DNA of 64,000 nt from Thermomicrobiales bacterium. GTDB taxonomy: Bacteria > Chloroflexota > Chloroflexia > Thermomicrobiales > UBA6265. How positions within the stretch are numbered: the stretch's first letter is position 1; every line of letters begins with the position of its first letter. The notes beneath the pieces are model-generated. The model saw nothing but the letters and a program-made list of their open reading frames with translations, did not search any database and had not been told where the DNA came from. Positions 1 through 9,300 of this stretch are shown in pieces. The translations under genes were made by a program, and so were the position numbers. The stretch covers positions 401,827 through 465,826 of the forward strand of contig JAHBVL010000003.1 in NCBI GenBank assembly GCA_019637585.1, read 5' to 3'.

Positions 1-1540
1 CGGGGTCGCCTTCGCCAGTCAGAGGCACACAGTCGGCATACTCGTTGCAGATCGCGCATGGACCGCAGCTGTTGCCGGGATCGGTATCGCGCTCGACCTG
101 TTCGCAGTAGAGCCCGTCTTTGCAGACATGGCACGGCGCGCAGTCGATGTCGTCGGCGCAGCCTCGTCGCTGGCACTCGCCGCTGAAGCAGGTCAGACCG
201 GGGCAGCAGGCGCTGTCGTGACTGCACCGGTCCCATTCCTGCAGGCAGAGATCACAGTGCGGTTCCTGGCCGGTGAAGCCGATGCAGCCAAGCCCTTCAC
301 AACAGCGGTTGGTTTCCACATTGCACGACTCGTCGACGCCAAGACAGATACTCGGATCGCGCGTGGTCGTGGTCGTGGTAGTCGTCGTGGTGGTAGTCGT
401 AGTGGTGGTCGTAGTGGTCGTCGTAGTGGTCGTCGTGGTCGTGGTCGTAGTCGGACAAATGCAGGCGCCCTCGGCGCCACAGACGCACCCATCGCCGCAG
501 GGGAATGTGGCATCGATTTCGGGATCGACGAACTCGCATCTGCCGTAGAAGCACCACTGGCACTCCTCCGAACCGCAGGCCTGAAGATCGAAGTCGGCCT
601 CGTGACAACCGTGGTCCGACTGGCAGGCGAAGCACCCTTCGTCGTGTCCGAAGTCGATGCAGTCCTGCTGGGTGCAGCATTGAATGTGGGGGTCATAGCA
701 ATCGTTATTGCCGCCTGGACAGCAGGTCAGCTGCTGTTCGGCACAGACATCGAGCGTATCGCAGACAAATGGCGCGTTGCCGGCGGAATCGGGATCGCGA
801 TCGCAGAACCCATCCAGACACTGGCCGGGATTGTCGGAGCATTCGCCATCAGCGCAGCACTGACCCGCTCCGATGCAGACCGGTCTCCCCGCGGAGTCGG
901 TGCAGCAGCGCGTTCCCGCTGCGCAGCAGGCGCCATTCTCTGAAAAATCGCCAACGCCGGGGCAGAAGGTCGTCCCTTCACCAGCCAGACAGCAGGTCCG
1001 GTCGAATCCGGTCGCCGCCGACCCAGTGGGGGTGAAACAGGTTCCCTCGCAGCACCGGTTGTCGCAGGTCTGGCTGGTCGGACAGCAGGTCTCTTCCTGG
1101 ACAAACGGACCTTCGGCGAAAACCTGAGTCAGACAGGTGTGCCCAGCCGAACAGCACTCCCGGTCACAACAGGCCAGCGGCGAGTCGCAACATTCTCGGC
1201 CGCAGACTGCTGTGCCGTGCCCGAGGGTGCCATCGCAACAGATGGCCGACGCCCCAGAACGCGCACACGTCCCCGGATCGCAGCAGACCGTGCTGTTCGG
1301 GCACTGCACCTTTCCCGCCGGACAGAGTGGCGCTGGTGTGGTCGACGTGGTCGTCGGGGCGGGAGGACGGGGCGGGGGAATGGTCGGTCTGGTTCGGGCA
1401 TCGCGGGCATCGACCGCCTCAATGGCGACCCCACCCGTCAACGAGGCGCCACCCAACCCGAGCAGCCCCTTGATGATGGTGCGGCGCGATACGCCGCGCC
1501 CGACAAGTCGCGTCAGATGATCGAAACGGCGATCGTCCAT
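1..1540 (-). CDS. Tat-exported cysteine-rich protein, paralogue 1 (C-terminus beyond left edge)
   Basis: An open frame of 513 codons starts at the ATG at 1540 and runs off the window with no stop. Residues 1-45 form a twin-arginine signal: conserved tail MDDRRFDHLTRLVG, then SRRTIIKGLLGLGG. A Pro/Thr linker and CC-rich modules follow (for example CCDRECC). Residues 364-393 are 30 consecutive threonines in mixed ACG/ACC/ACT codons (362-451), then more Cys-rich sequence. The start is chosen because it aligns with the two paralogues downstream. By family knowledge the protein should be exported folded by Tat. Its function is unknown: no catalytic domain is visible, and it could be a structural, adhesive or metal-binding surface protein. 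Confidence 0.85.
   Translation of the reverse strand, partial: MDDRRFDHLTRLVGRGVSRRTIIKGLLGLGGASLTGGVAIEAVDARDARTRPTIPPPRPPAPTTTSTTPAPLCPAGKVQCPNSTVCCDPGTCARSGASAICCDGTLGHGTAVCGRECCDSPLACCDRECCSAGHTCLTQVFAEGPFVQEETCCPTSQTCDNRCCEGTCFTPTGSAATGFDRTCCLAGEGTTFCPGVGDFSENGACCAAGTRCCTDSAGRPVCIGAGQCCADGECSDNPGQCLDGFCDRDPDSAGNAPFVCDTLDVCAEQQLTCCPGGNNDCYDPHIQCCTQQDCIDFGHDEGCFACQSDHGCHEADFDLQACGSEECQWCFYGRCEFVDPEIDATFPCGDGCVCGAEGACICPTTTTTTTTTTTTTTTTTTTTTTTTTTTTTTRDPSICLGVDESCNVETNRCCEGLGCIGFTGQEPHCDLCLQEWDRCSHDSACCPGLTCFSGECQRRGCADDIDCAPCHVCKDGLYCEQVERDTDPGNSCGPCAICNEYADCVPLTGEGDP
362..451 (-). repeat. Threonine-codon microsatellite (30 Thr)
   Basis: Thirty in-frame ACG, ACC and ACT codons in irregular order encode an unbroken poly-threonine linker inside Cys-rich paralogue 1. 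Mixed codons suggest the amino-acid tract itself is maintained, rather than a freshly slipped simple repeat. Thr tracts in exported proteins often act as extended, potentially O-glycosylated stalks; that role is inferred here. Confidence 0.9.
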
Positions 1541-1901
1541 ACCAGGGCCCCCGTCGTAACTGAGATCGCTCGAACGCAACCGCCGCGGTTCTCGACGCGC
1601 GCCCGAATCCTCGACAACTCTCGTTGAGTCTTATGACTATCTGTACACGATCCTATCAGACCTTTTGTCCCGGCGAAAGGCCCGGATTCTTCCATCTCTA
1701 CGATAGAGACGCAGATTGAATCCCGGTATCCGTCCCTGGACGGATATTGCGCGTGGAACGGGAGTCAGCGAGGCGGAAAGGCGAGAGGCGGAAAGGCGGA
1801 AAAGGAGCTCGACGAGACGGCAAGGCGGCGAGTCGGCAAGACGGCCAGTAGTTCGGGCACCTGTGGCCCGATGAGGCGAACAGGTGGGTCCCTGAACCCC
1901 G

Positions 1902-2007
1902 CCCGGCCGTAAACGGGGCCGGGGCTCACGGTGCAATGGTCCTGCGGACCTCCGACTCAGCCCCGGCAGGGGCATCGCACCGTGAGCGACGCCGTTTAGG
2001 GCGTCGC
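1902..2007 (+). repeat. Four-hairpin structured repeat, copy 1
   Basis: In order: hairpin 1 (1902-1924, loop TAAA, with a small bulge); outer left arm CTCACGGTGCAAT (1925-1937); hairpin 2 GGTCCTGCGGACC (1938-1950); hairpin 3 GCCCCGGCAGGGGC (1960-1973); outer right arm ATCGCACCGTGAG (1974-1986); hairpin 4 GCGACGCC/GGCGTCGC (986-993 and 2000-2007 in register). The outer arms pair with one mismatch and enclose hairpins 2 and 3 as a three-way junction. I do not recognise it as a named RNA or transposon family. Confidence 0.75.
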
Positions 2008-2366
2008 GGTCTCGCGGGGGGAAAGGCTCTCCTACCCCCCGAGGAGGCGGAGAGGCGGAAAGGCGGAAAAGGAGTTGGGGAGTCGTCTTGCCGTCTCAAT
2101 CGCAGTTCGGGCATCTGTGGCCCGGCGAGACGCTTCGGGCTTCGGACTCCGGACCCATCGCTCCGGCGATCGGCCGAAGGTCGATAGACATCGCCCGTAA
2201 GGGCTGGTCCCTGTGCCAGCCCTTCGCATCACCAGCGACCACCGCCCCAAGCCACGAATGCCTCTTCCCCTGCCGACCTCGGATCAGCATCGTTGATGAT
2301 GCGAAGGGCACCCACAGGGGGGTGCCCGTACGGAATCGGCCCGGCGAGATGGGTCCGCGAGACCCA

Positions 2367-2469
2367 CCCGGCCGTAAACGGCCGGGCTCACGGTGCAATG
2401 GTCCTGCGGACCGGCGACTCAGCCCCGGCAGGGGCATCGCACTGTGAGCGACGCCGTTCAGGGCGTCGT
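2367..2469 (+). repeat. Four-hairpin structured repeat, copy 2
   Basis: Hairpin 1 is a perfect 8-bp stem, CCCGGCCGTAAACGGCCGGG (2367-2386). Outer arms are 2387-2399 and 2436-2448. Hairpin 2 is at 2400-2412, hairpin 3 at 2422-2435, hairpin 4 at 2448-2469. The right arm reads CACTGTGAG against a left arm CTCACGGTG, so one pair becomes G-T. That pair is intermediate between copy 1 (G-C) and copy 3 (A-T). A further GGGTC/GACCC hairpin sits just upstream at 2351-2365. Confidence 0.75.
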
Positions 2470-2775
2470 GGTCTCGCGGGGGGAAAGGCTCTCTCACCCC
2501 CCGACGAGGCGAAGAGGCGGAAAGGCGGAAAAGGAGTTGGGGAGTCGTCTTGCCGACTTGCCGTCTTGCCGTCTCAATCGCAGTTCGGGCATCGGTGGCC
2601 CGGCGAGACGCTTCGGGCTTCGGACTCCGGACCCATCGCTCCGGCAATTCCCTCACCCCCGGCCCCTCTCCCGACCGCAGGAATGTCCCTCACCCTGCCC
2701 TCTCCCGACCGCGGGAGAGGGTTCTTGTCCTTTTGCCCTTTGCCTTTTGCCCTTTGCCCATCCCCCATTTCCCAC

Positions 2776-2812
2776 AAAAAACCCGACCCGGGCACTCGGT
2801 CCGGGTCGGGTT
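2776..2812 (-). terminator. Rho-independent terminator of Cys-rich paralogue 2
   Basis: A perfect 12-bp stem, AACCCGACCCGG (2780-2791) with CCGGGTCGGGTT (2801-2812), encloses a 9-nt loop. On the minus strand it is followed by six T (A run at 2776-2781). It lies about 60 nt beyond the stop codon of paralogue 2. Confidence 0.85.
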
Positions 2813-2872
2813 CAAACGCTTTCGTGATGTTTCGTCCGGGAGCGATTGCTCACTCCCGGACGGGGGTGCGGG

Positions 2873-5563
2873 TCATCGACCCGGGCGCGTCCGCGTCCGG
2901 CCCGAGTCTCCGCCTTCCTCAGGCGCCGCCGTGGTTGTGGCGGGTGCTTCCGTGGTCGTGGCCGGTGCTTCGGTCGTGGTCACCGGTGCTTCCGTGGTGG
3001 TCGTCTCTTCCGGCTCGGGAGCTGGTGGCTCGCCGGTGCCGGCGTCTTCGCACTCACCGCACTCGATCGTACCGCCGCAACCGTCATCGACGTCGCCGCA
3101 TTCGCCTTCGTCGCAGACATCCTTCGGCGAGCACTCTTCCTCTGCGGCGACCATGATTTCCTCTGGCTCGGAGGCAGCAAATGCCCCACCGCAGAAGCCA
3201 CCCTCACAGCTACCGTTGCAGCACGGGCCGCCGCCGCCGCAAGCGGCGTGATCCGGAATGCAGTCCGAGCAGATGAACGTGGTGTCATGCGACCGGTCCA
3301 CGGCGTGGCAGTGCCCCATGGCGGCATAGTTGCCGGCCGCCTGACAGTTCGCCTCGCCATTGTGGGAGTTGTACGCCGCCGGGATGTTGTCGCCATTCGG
3401 TCCGCAACCGACCCAGCACGGAGCGTAGTGGCAGCAGCCGGAGCAGCAATCAGCGTCAACCTCACAGATCGGGCAGATGAACGCCTCGGCACTCGCCTCG
3501 TCGGCGTCCGCCATCTTGCAGGTACCGCGGCAGCAGACCTCATTCTGACCACCGCATCCCGTCATCACGCACTGGTTGCTGGCGCAGACACCGGTGTAGC
3601 AGTCACCCTCCGGGCAATCGGCGTCGACCACACAGGCGTGCTCGCCTGGGATGAACGTGCCGGTACCACCGCCCGCGCCGTCGCTGCCACAGATGCCGAT
3701 GACTTCGCCGCCCTCGATGATCGAGAAGCCAGGCCGCGCCTCGCACGCGCCAGCCGTACACAGCCAACATGGGGTGTCGGCCGGGGTCGGGGCGCAGTCA
3801 CCCGCACCTGTGCAGGCCGGACAAACTTCGACGCCCTCGCGGCAAGTGCCGTTGCAGCAGATGCCTCCGTCGCACTCGAACCCGGCCGGCGCGACACCAC
3901 AAACGCCCTGGCCATTGCAAACACGGCAGTCATCGCATTCGTCGTTGACGTCCGTGTTGAGTTGCGGTGTGCAGATGAACCCTTCACCGCAGTACTCGCA
4001 GAACCCGCACTCGTCGTCCCGCTCACAGCGGCAAATCTGAGCAGCCGGTGAGGCGCATTCGCCACGGCAGCAGACCTGGTTGCCAGAACAGAAGTCGTTG
4101 GGATCCGTGCCCAGCGGCAACTCGACGCACTCGCCCGCTTCGCAGGTTTCACAGCCATTGCACTCGCTTACGCAGGCGCCAGCACTGGTGCAAGTCTCAC
4201 AGGCATCACACGCGTCGTTGTCCGACGTGTAGGAACAAGCGCCAGCCGCACTACAGGTGCCGGTGAGGCATTCACCGGTCTCATCGCACAGCGCGTCGCT
4301 CGGACTATAGGAGCAGGCGCCCGCGGCACTGCACGTTCCGGTCAGACAGCCGTCCGCGCCCGTTTCCGTGCACAAGGCATTGTCAGGACTGTAGGAGCAG
4401 GTTCCCGAAGCACCGCATGTCCCGACGAGGCACTCGTCGTCACCGGTTTCCGCGCAGAGTTCGCTGTTCGGCGTATAGGAACACGTGCCGGCGGTGTCGC
4501 ACACTCCAACGAGGCAAGCGTCTTCGCCGGTTTCGGTGCAGAGCGCGTTGTTCGGTGTGTAGGTGCAACTGCCGTCACTATTGCAGACGCCAACCAAGCA
4601 GCCGTCTTCACCAGTCTCGTCGCAGAGCGCATCGCTCGGCGTGTATGTGCAGGTGCCGTCCCCTTCGCAGTTCGGAACCAGACAGGCATCCGGACCGGTC
4701 TCGGTGCACTCGTCGTCGAAGCAGCACTGCTCGGTGGTCAAACACTGGGCGATGCCGGCATTCGGCTCATCCTCTCGCACGCAGCAGCGTGGGGTCGGAT
4801 CTTCGCAGCAGACGGTGCCGACGCCATTCGGGTCGTCGAGCGGACCGGTGCAAACATTGCCGCCAGCCGGGCAGCAGGCCGCCCAGGCATTGATCTCAGT
4901 CGGATCGAGCGACGGGAAGATATTCGCGCCCGGATCGTAGCAAGAGCCATCGCAGCAGGTGTTGCCGCAAATCTGCGGAATCGGGCAGCAATGCTCTTCG
5001 AAGTAGTTTGCGGAGCTGTCGTACACGGTCGCCATACAGGCGTGGCCGTCCAGACAACACTCGCGGTCGCAACACTGGTGCTCGTAATTACAGCAATCGA
5101 GACCACACTGCCAGCCAGTGCCGCAGCAGAAGTCGTGATTGCCTTCGCGGGCACAAGCGCTGGTCTGGCCGCTATACGGCTCTGGAGCCACGGGCGAGCA
5201 ACACACGGTGCCGCACGCTTCCTCGCCAGGATCGCAGCATTCGGAACCGGCGCAGACACCGCTGTTGCAGCAAACGCCACCGCAATTGACCGCAGTGGTG
5301 CTGGTACAACAGATGCCATCCTTGCACATGCCGGCATCGCAGCAGACGCCACCACACATCTGCTTGGGCAGCGCACAAGCGGGCGGCGGAGGCGGCGGAA
5401 CAGTTGGCCGGGAGCGCGCGTCGCGGGCGTCGACGGCTTCAACAGCCAGTCCACCCGTCGCCGCGGCGCCGCCGATGCCCAGCAGCCCCTTCAGCACTGA
5501 ACGGCGTGAGGGACCCCCTCCGCCGATCAGTTTCGTCAGTTCGTCGAAACGTTTATTGTCCAA
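2873..5563 (-). CDS. Tat-exported cysteine-rich protein, paralogue 2 (896 aa)
   Basis: The start is a TTG at 5563 with GGAGAGG just upstream; it gives MDNKRFDELTKLIG, which aligns with the paralogues. PSRRSVLKGLLGIGG is the twin-arginine motif, and VEAVDARDARSRP plus a proline run closes the signal region. The body is made of CC/CxC modules, including CCDRECCLDG, shared with paralogue 3. Residues about 283-446 hold seven units of about 31 aa with the pattern CLxGxC...GxCxYxP...LC.ETG. The last 60 residues form a Thr/Ala/Pro/Glu tail with TTTEAP repeats. No enzyme domain is recognised. A cell-surface or extracellular disulfide-rich structural, adhesive or metal-binding role is inference. Confidence 0.88.
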   Translation of the reverse strand: MDNKRFDELTKLIGGGGPSRRSVLKGLLGIGGAAATGGLAVEAVDARDARSRPTVPPPPPPACALPKQMCGGVCCDAGMCKDGICCTSTTAVNCGGVCCNSGVCAGSECCDPGEEACGTVCCSPVAPEPYSGQTSACAREGNHDFCCGTGWQCGLDCCNYEHQCCDRECCLDGHACMATVYDSSANYFEEHCCPIPQICGNTCCDGSCYDPGANIFPSLDPTEINAWAACCPAGGNVCTGPLDDPNGVGTVCCEDPTPRCCVREDEPNAGIAQCLTTEQCCFDDECTETGPDACLVPNCEGDGTCTYTPSDALCDETGEDGCLVGVCNSDGSCTYTPNNALCTETGEDACLVGVCDTAGTCSYTPNSELCAETGDDECLVGTCGASGTCSYSPDNALCTETGADGCLTGTCSAAGACSYSPSDALCDETGECLTGTCSAAGACSYTSDNDACDACETCTSAGACVSECNGCETCEAGECVELPLGTDPNDFCSGNQVCCRGECASPAAQICRCERDDECGFCEYCGEGFICTPQLNTDVNDECDDCRVCNGQGVCGVAPAGFECDGGICCNGTCREGVEVCPACTGAGDCAPTPADTPCWLCTAGACEARPGFSIIEGGEVIGICGSDGAGGGTGTFIPGEHACVVDADCPEGDCYTGVCASNQCVMTGCGGQNEVCCRGTCKMADADEASAEAFICPICEVDADCCSGCCHYAPCWVGCGPNGDNIPAAYNSHNGEANCQAAGNYAAMGHCHAVDRSHDTTFICSDCIPDHAACGGGGPCCNGSCEGGFCGGAFAASEPEEIMVAAEEECSPKDVCDEGECGDVDDGCGGTIECGECEDAGTGEPPAPEPEETTTTEAPVTTTEAPATTTEAPATTTAAPEEGGDSGRTRTRPGR
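4200..4715 (-). repeat. Sevenfold internal Cys repeat of paralogue 2
   Basis: Seven consecutive coding units of roughly 93 nt each encode the motif CL(V/T)G(T/V)C, then GxCxY(T/S)P and ALC(D/T)ETG. The last unit is shortened. Units are similar but not identical, which points to older tandem duplication followed by divergence. Confidence 0.7.
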
Positions 5564-6312
5564 TACGCCCTCTCCTGTCCCTTCCCCGTTGCCCAACAAG
5601 ACCCGGCCGACCCTGCGCAAGGCGGCCATGCCGGGCGCGCATCAGCGCAACGGCACCTATGAAGTCCCTTTGCATACTACGGCAGTTTCGGCGTTTACGT
5701 CAATAGTTTTGAGTTGTTCACGACGTGTACGGACGAGGCGGAGAGGCGAATGGGCGGAGAGGCGGAAAGGGAGACGGCGAGTCGTCTGGCCGTCTGGCCG
5801 TCTCGTGAGGCCCGCCCGGCCGTAAACGGGCCGGGCTCACAGTGCAATGGTCCTCCGGACCTACGATTTCGCCCCGGCAGGGGCTTCGCACTGTGAGCGA
5901 CGCCGTTCACGGCGTCGCGGTCGCGCGGGGAGATCCCTCACCTCGGACACGCTCCGACCGCGGACTATCCCTCACCCCCAACCCCTCTCCCGCACGGGAG
6001 AGGGGGGCTATTTCCTATTTCCCATTTCCCATTTCCCATAAACCCGGCCCAGCTCGGGATGACAGACAACATGAAGGGGGCGGGGGGAGTTCCCTCACCC
6101 CCGGCCCCTCTCCCGACCGCGGGAGAGGGGGGCTGGTTCCCATCCTCTCGCCTCGCCGGGTCACATGTGCCCGAACTACGGTCGTCGTTTCCTATCCGCC
6201 TTTTCGCCCTTCCGCCTCGCCGGGCCACACGTGCCCGAACTACGGTCGTCTCGTCGTTTCCTTTTCGCCTCTCCGCCTCTCCGCCTCTTCGCCTCTTCGC
6301 CTTTTCGCCTAT
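5564..6312. other. Repeat-dense intergenic block 2
   Basis: This 749-nt gap lies between paralogues 3 and 2. It carries G/A-rich GAGGCG runs (about 5735-5780, and on the opposite strand 6185-6310), one four-hairpin element (5815-5918), and two perfect hairpins with CCCCTCTCCCG/CGGGAGAGGGG arms (5982-6005 and 6105-6130). Two inverted copies of the short GTTCGGGCA quasi-palindrome lie at 6152-6176 and 6216-6240, and a TTTCCCA run lies near 6015-6040. No gene is supported. Confidence 0.8.
5815..5918 (+). repeat. Four-hairpin structured repeat, copy 3
   Basis: Hairpin 1 is at 5815-5835. The outer arms CTCACAGTGCAAT (5836-5848) and TTCGCACTGTGAG (5885-5897) carry a compensatory G-C to A-T change relative to copy 1. 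Hairpin 2 is GGTCCTCCGGACC (5849-5861), hairpin 3 is unchanged (5871-5884). Hairpin 4 gains an extra pair, GCGACGCCG/CGGCGTCGC (5897-5918). Paired changes imply that the fold is selected, or was until recently. Confidence 0.75.
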
Positions 6313-9300
6313 CTACCGCGTGTACCGGCACTTCCCGGCCCGGCAGGTCAGTCCTTCGGCGCACTGGGACGTCGCGGAGCAGTCGGCGCCGGCCGGGAGG
6401 CCTTGCGTCGTGCAATCGCCGCAATAGACGTCGCCGTTGCCGTCGCAGGCGTTCGCGTAGTTGCCGCACCCGACCTGCTCGCATGAGGTCGGCGTGCAGC
6501 AATCGCCGCAGTAGACCGGACCATTGCCATCGCAGGCATCGGCATACCCACCGCACCCGACGTTCTGGCAGAAGGTCGGGACGCAGGGCGCCGGCGTGGT
6601 GCCGGGCGCCGGAGTCGTGCCAGGATCAGGCGTGGTGCCCGGATCAGGGGTGGTGCCCGGCTCCGGGGTGGTCGTCACGTTGCAGTCGATCGTGCTGCCG
6701 CAACCGTCGTCAACCATGCCGATGTCGCCGTCGGCGCAGAAGTCCTTCGGTGTGCAACTGCATGTTGCGGGATCGGTCGTGTCGTCCCAAACAGCGTTCG
6801 CATAGTCGCGTCCGCATTCGAGAATGCCGCATGGGCCGAGGTCGTGGACTCCGCAGGACAGGGTTTCGCAGGTCGGGCATTCGTCGACTGCGTCGAATTC
6901 GGAGGCTCCCAAGGAACCCGGGCAGCGATTCGTCGACATGTTGCATGAACCGTTGCAACAATTGTGCGTTCCGTCGCAGTAGGCGCCGTTCGGTATGCAA
7001 TCTCTGCAGGGGTAGCTGGTGTTGAACGACGTGTCCGGATTGTGGCAGTGGCCCTGGATTCCCTGGCAGGCGAGACTCGTTCCCGACCCGGTCTGGCCGT
7101 CGCAGCAACCCGGCCGCTGACTGCTGGAGAAGCCCCAATTCGGTGCGTAATGACAGCAGCCACTGCAGCAGTCGCTATCCACCTGGCAAACAGGGCAGAT
7201 GTTTCCGCCTCCGTCCGGTGTTCCACTAGCGCTCGCCGCCTTGCAGTGACCACGACAGCAGATTTCGGTTGCGGAGGGGCAAGACCCGGGCACGATATCG
7301 CACAGATGTTGCGTGTTGCAGGTACCCGTGTAGCACGGCCCCACGCAATCGCCACCGTCGCAACAAGCGTCACGCCCTGGTCTATAGACACCGAGACAAC
7401 ACATTCCCACAACGAAGCCGCCGTCGATAACTTCGTAGCCGTCCAGCCTGACCTGGCAGACACCGAGACCTGTGTGGCAGTAGTAGCACTGCGGATCGAT
7501 CCCGGTCGGCGGCACATTGCACTGATTCCCTTGAGCCGTGCACGGAGTACCGCAAGACGTCCCCGCCTGGCACTGGAGCGGCCCGCCAGGCACCGTCGGA
7601 CAGCAAACGCCCGGCTGGCCGATGCAGTCGTCCCCGCTGTTCACCGGGGTGTGCACACAACCCGACTGCGGATTGCAGGTGTCTATCGTGCAAGGATTCC
7701 CGTCGTCGCAGTTGACGGGCTCGTACTGGCAGCCGTTCTCCAGATCGCAACTGTCGGTCGTGCACGCGTCGCCGTCGTCGCAGGTGATGTCCGCGTGCTG
7801 GCAGGTGCCCGCTCCGCCACTGCCGTTGGGAAGGCAGGTGTCCTCGGTGCAGGCATTGTTGTCACTACAGGTGTCGCCGCAGAATGCGCAGTTCGGTATC
7901 ACGCCAAATTCGGTGCAGACGCCAGCGCAGCAGAAGCCATTGGGCTCGCCGTCGCACGGGAAGCTCAGCCCGTCGCCGATGTTGGTGTTGCAGTTGCACG
8001 CATAGCCGGAGCAAATCGGCCGCTTGCACTCGTTGTCGCAGGCTGCACAGGTGGTCGGATCGTCCTCGTCGCAGCACGCCGCTTCCGGCACACAGGTGCT
8101 CACCCCATCGACCATGCAGCAGAGTCCGCCGGGGCCCACGAGCACCCCCGCACATGCCGTATCGTCGCAGACGCATTCGCCGTCGATACAGACGTATCCA
8201 AGTTGGCAACTGTCGACCGGCGCACTGCAACTCGTGCCCTGGCAGCTGCGGACGAGACAGGCGCTGACGTCGGGACAACAGGCGTCGCTATCCGCGCTGC
8301 AGTCGAAGACGCAGCCCGACGTCGGGTCCGCACCCGTCGCGCCGGGATCGCAGACCCAGCAGATGTTGTCTGGCGACCCTATGCAGCTGCCGTGATTCGG
8401 TGTTGGTTCGCACACGCCCAGCGCACTGCAGACGCCCGTCGTGCAGATCCTGTCGTCGTCGTCCTGGCATGCGGCGCCTGTATCGGCCACACAAGCTCCC
8501 TCACCATCGCAGACCATGCAGGTGCCGCAAGGCTCGCCCTGATCGACGAACTGGTTGTCCGGGCAGATACCCATGACGCCGGGGAGGCAGAACGCGGGCA
8601 GATCACACTCCCCGACGGCTTCCCGGCAAACCGGCATCGGGCCGGGGCCAGCAAACGCACGCTCGCGGCATGTGCCGATCCCGTCAACGATGTCGCAGAA
8701 ACCTTCCACACAGTTTGTTTCGACTGTCAAATCGGAGCAGTCGTCGTCGGTGTCGCACTGGCCGCAGAAGTCTGCGCAGATCATGACGTTCCCGCTCGGA
8801 CAGCATACTTGGTCTCCGCAGTCCTCGAGCGGGTCAGTGCCCGGAGGAACATTCACGCAGACGCCGTTCGAGCACCACTGGCAGTCACCCGTGCCGCATG
8901 GGTCGTCGTCTTGCGTCACGTCTGGGATACAGCCCTCGTCCTCATCGCACATTTGGCAGGTGGGACAGAAGTTCGCGATCGGCGTAACAACACAGCCGTC
9001 TCCCGTCTCGCCACCTTCGGAGCCCTCCGGATTGCAGACGGCAGTGACACAATCTGAGTACCCCACACAGAGATCGTCGTCCGGTACGCAGTCCCATCGA
9101 TCGGTCGGCGACGGCTCATCCCCGGACTGGACCTTGCAGTCCATGCAGCTCGCGCCGCAGCTGTAGTTGTTGTTCTCCGCGCAGGTGTAGTCCCTGCCCT
9201 CTCCTGCAACGCAGGTCCCACACTCACCACAAACCGGACCGACGTCGTCTTCGTCGAGGCGGCCCTGACATGTGTAAACAACGGGGCCATCACCGCCTTC

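Larger units (their letters stand above)
1541..2872. other. Repeat-dense intergenic block 1
   Basis: No credible gene is seen in these 1.3 kb. A small palindrome (TCTCTA CGA TAGAGA, 1695-1709) lies upstream of paralogue 1. From 1740 the block contains G/A-rich runs built on GAGGCG and GAAAGGCG; three copies of a short quasi-palindrome beginning GTTCGGGCA and containing GGCCCG (1851-1878, 2105-2129, 2583-2607); two copies of the four-hairpin element (annotated separately); a CCCTCTCCCG/CGGGAGAGGG hairpin at 2698-2721; and a run of TTTGCCC/TTTTGCC near 2730-2760. The terminator of paralogue 2 is at 2776-2812. Apparent frames here are translations of repeats. Confidence 0.8.

Noticed and set aside
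273-548. Poly-valine frame on the plus strand
   Set aside because: It is the antisense of the poly-threonine linker of paralogue 1.
1541-2872. Insertion sequence or integron in the repeat block
   Set aside because: No transposase or integrase frame and no target-site duplication were seen.
2846-4051. Plus-strand 401-residue open frame opposite paralogue 2
   Set aside because: It is antisense to a clear Cys-rich coding frame, has an Ala/Arg/Val-rich composition, and lacks any domain or ribosome site.
6964-9057. Plus-strand 697-residue open frame
   Set aside because: It mirrors paralogue 3 on the other strand and shows only composition typical of GC-rich antisense frames.
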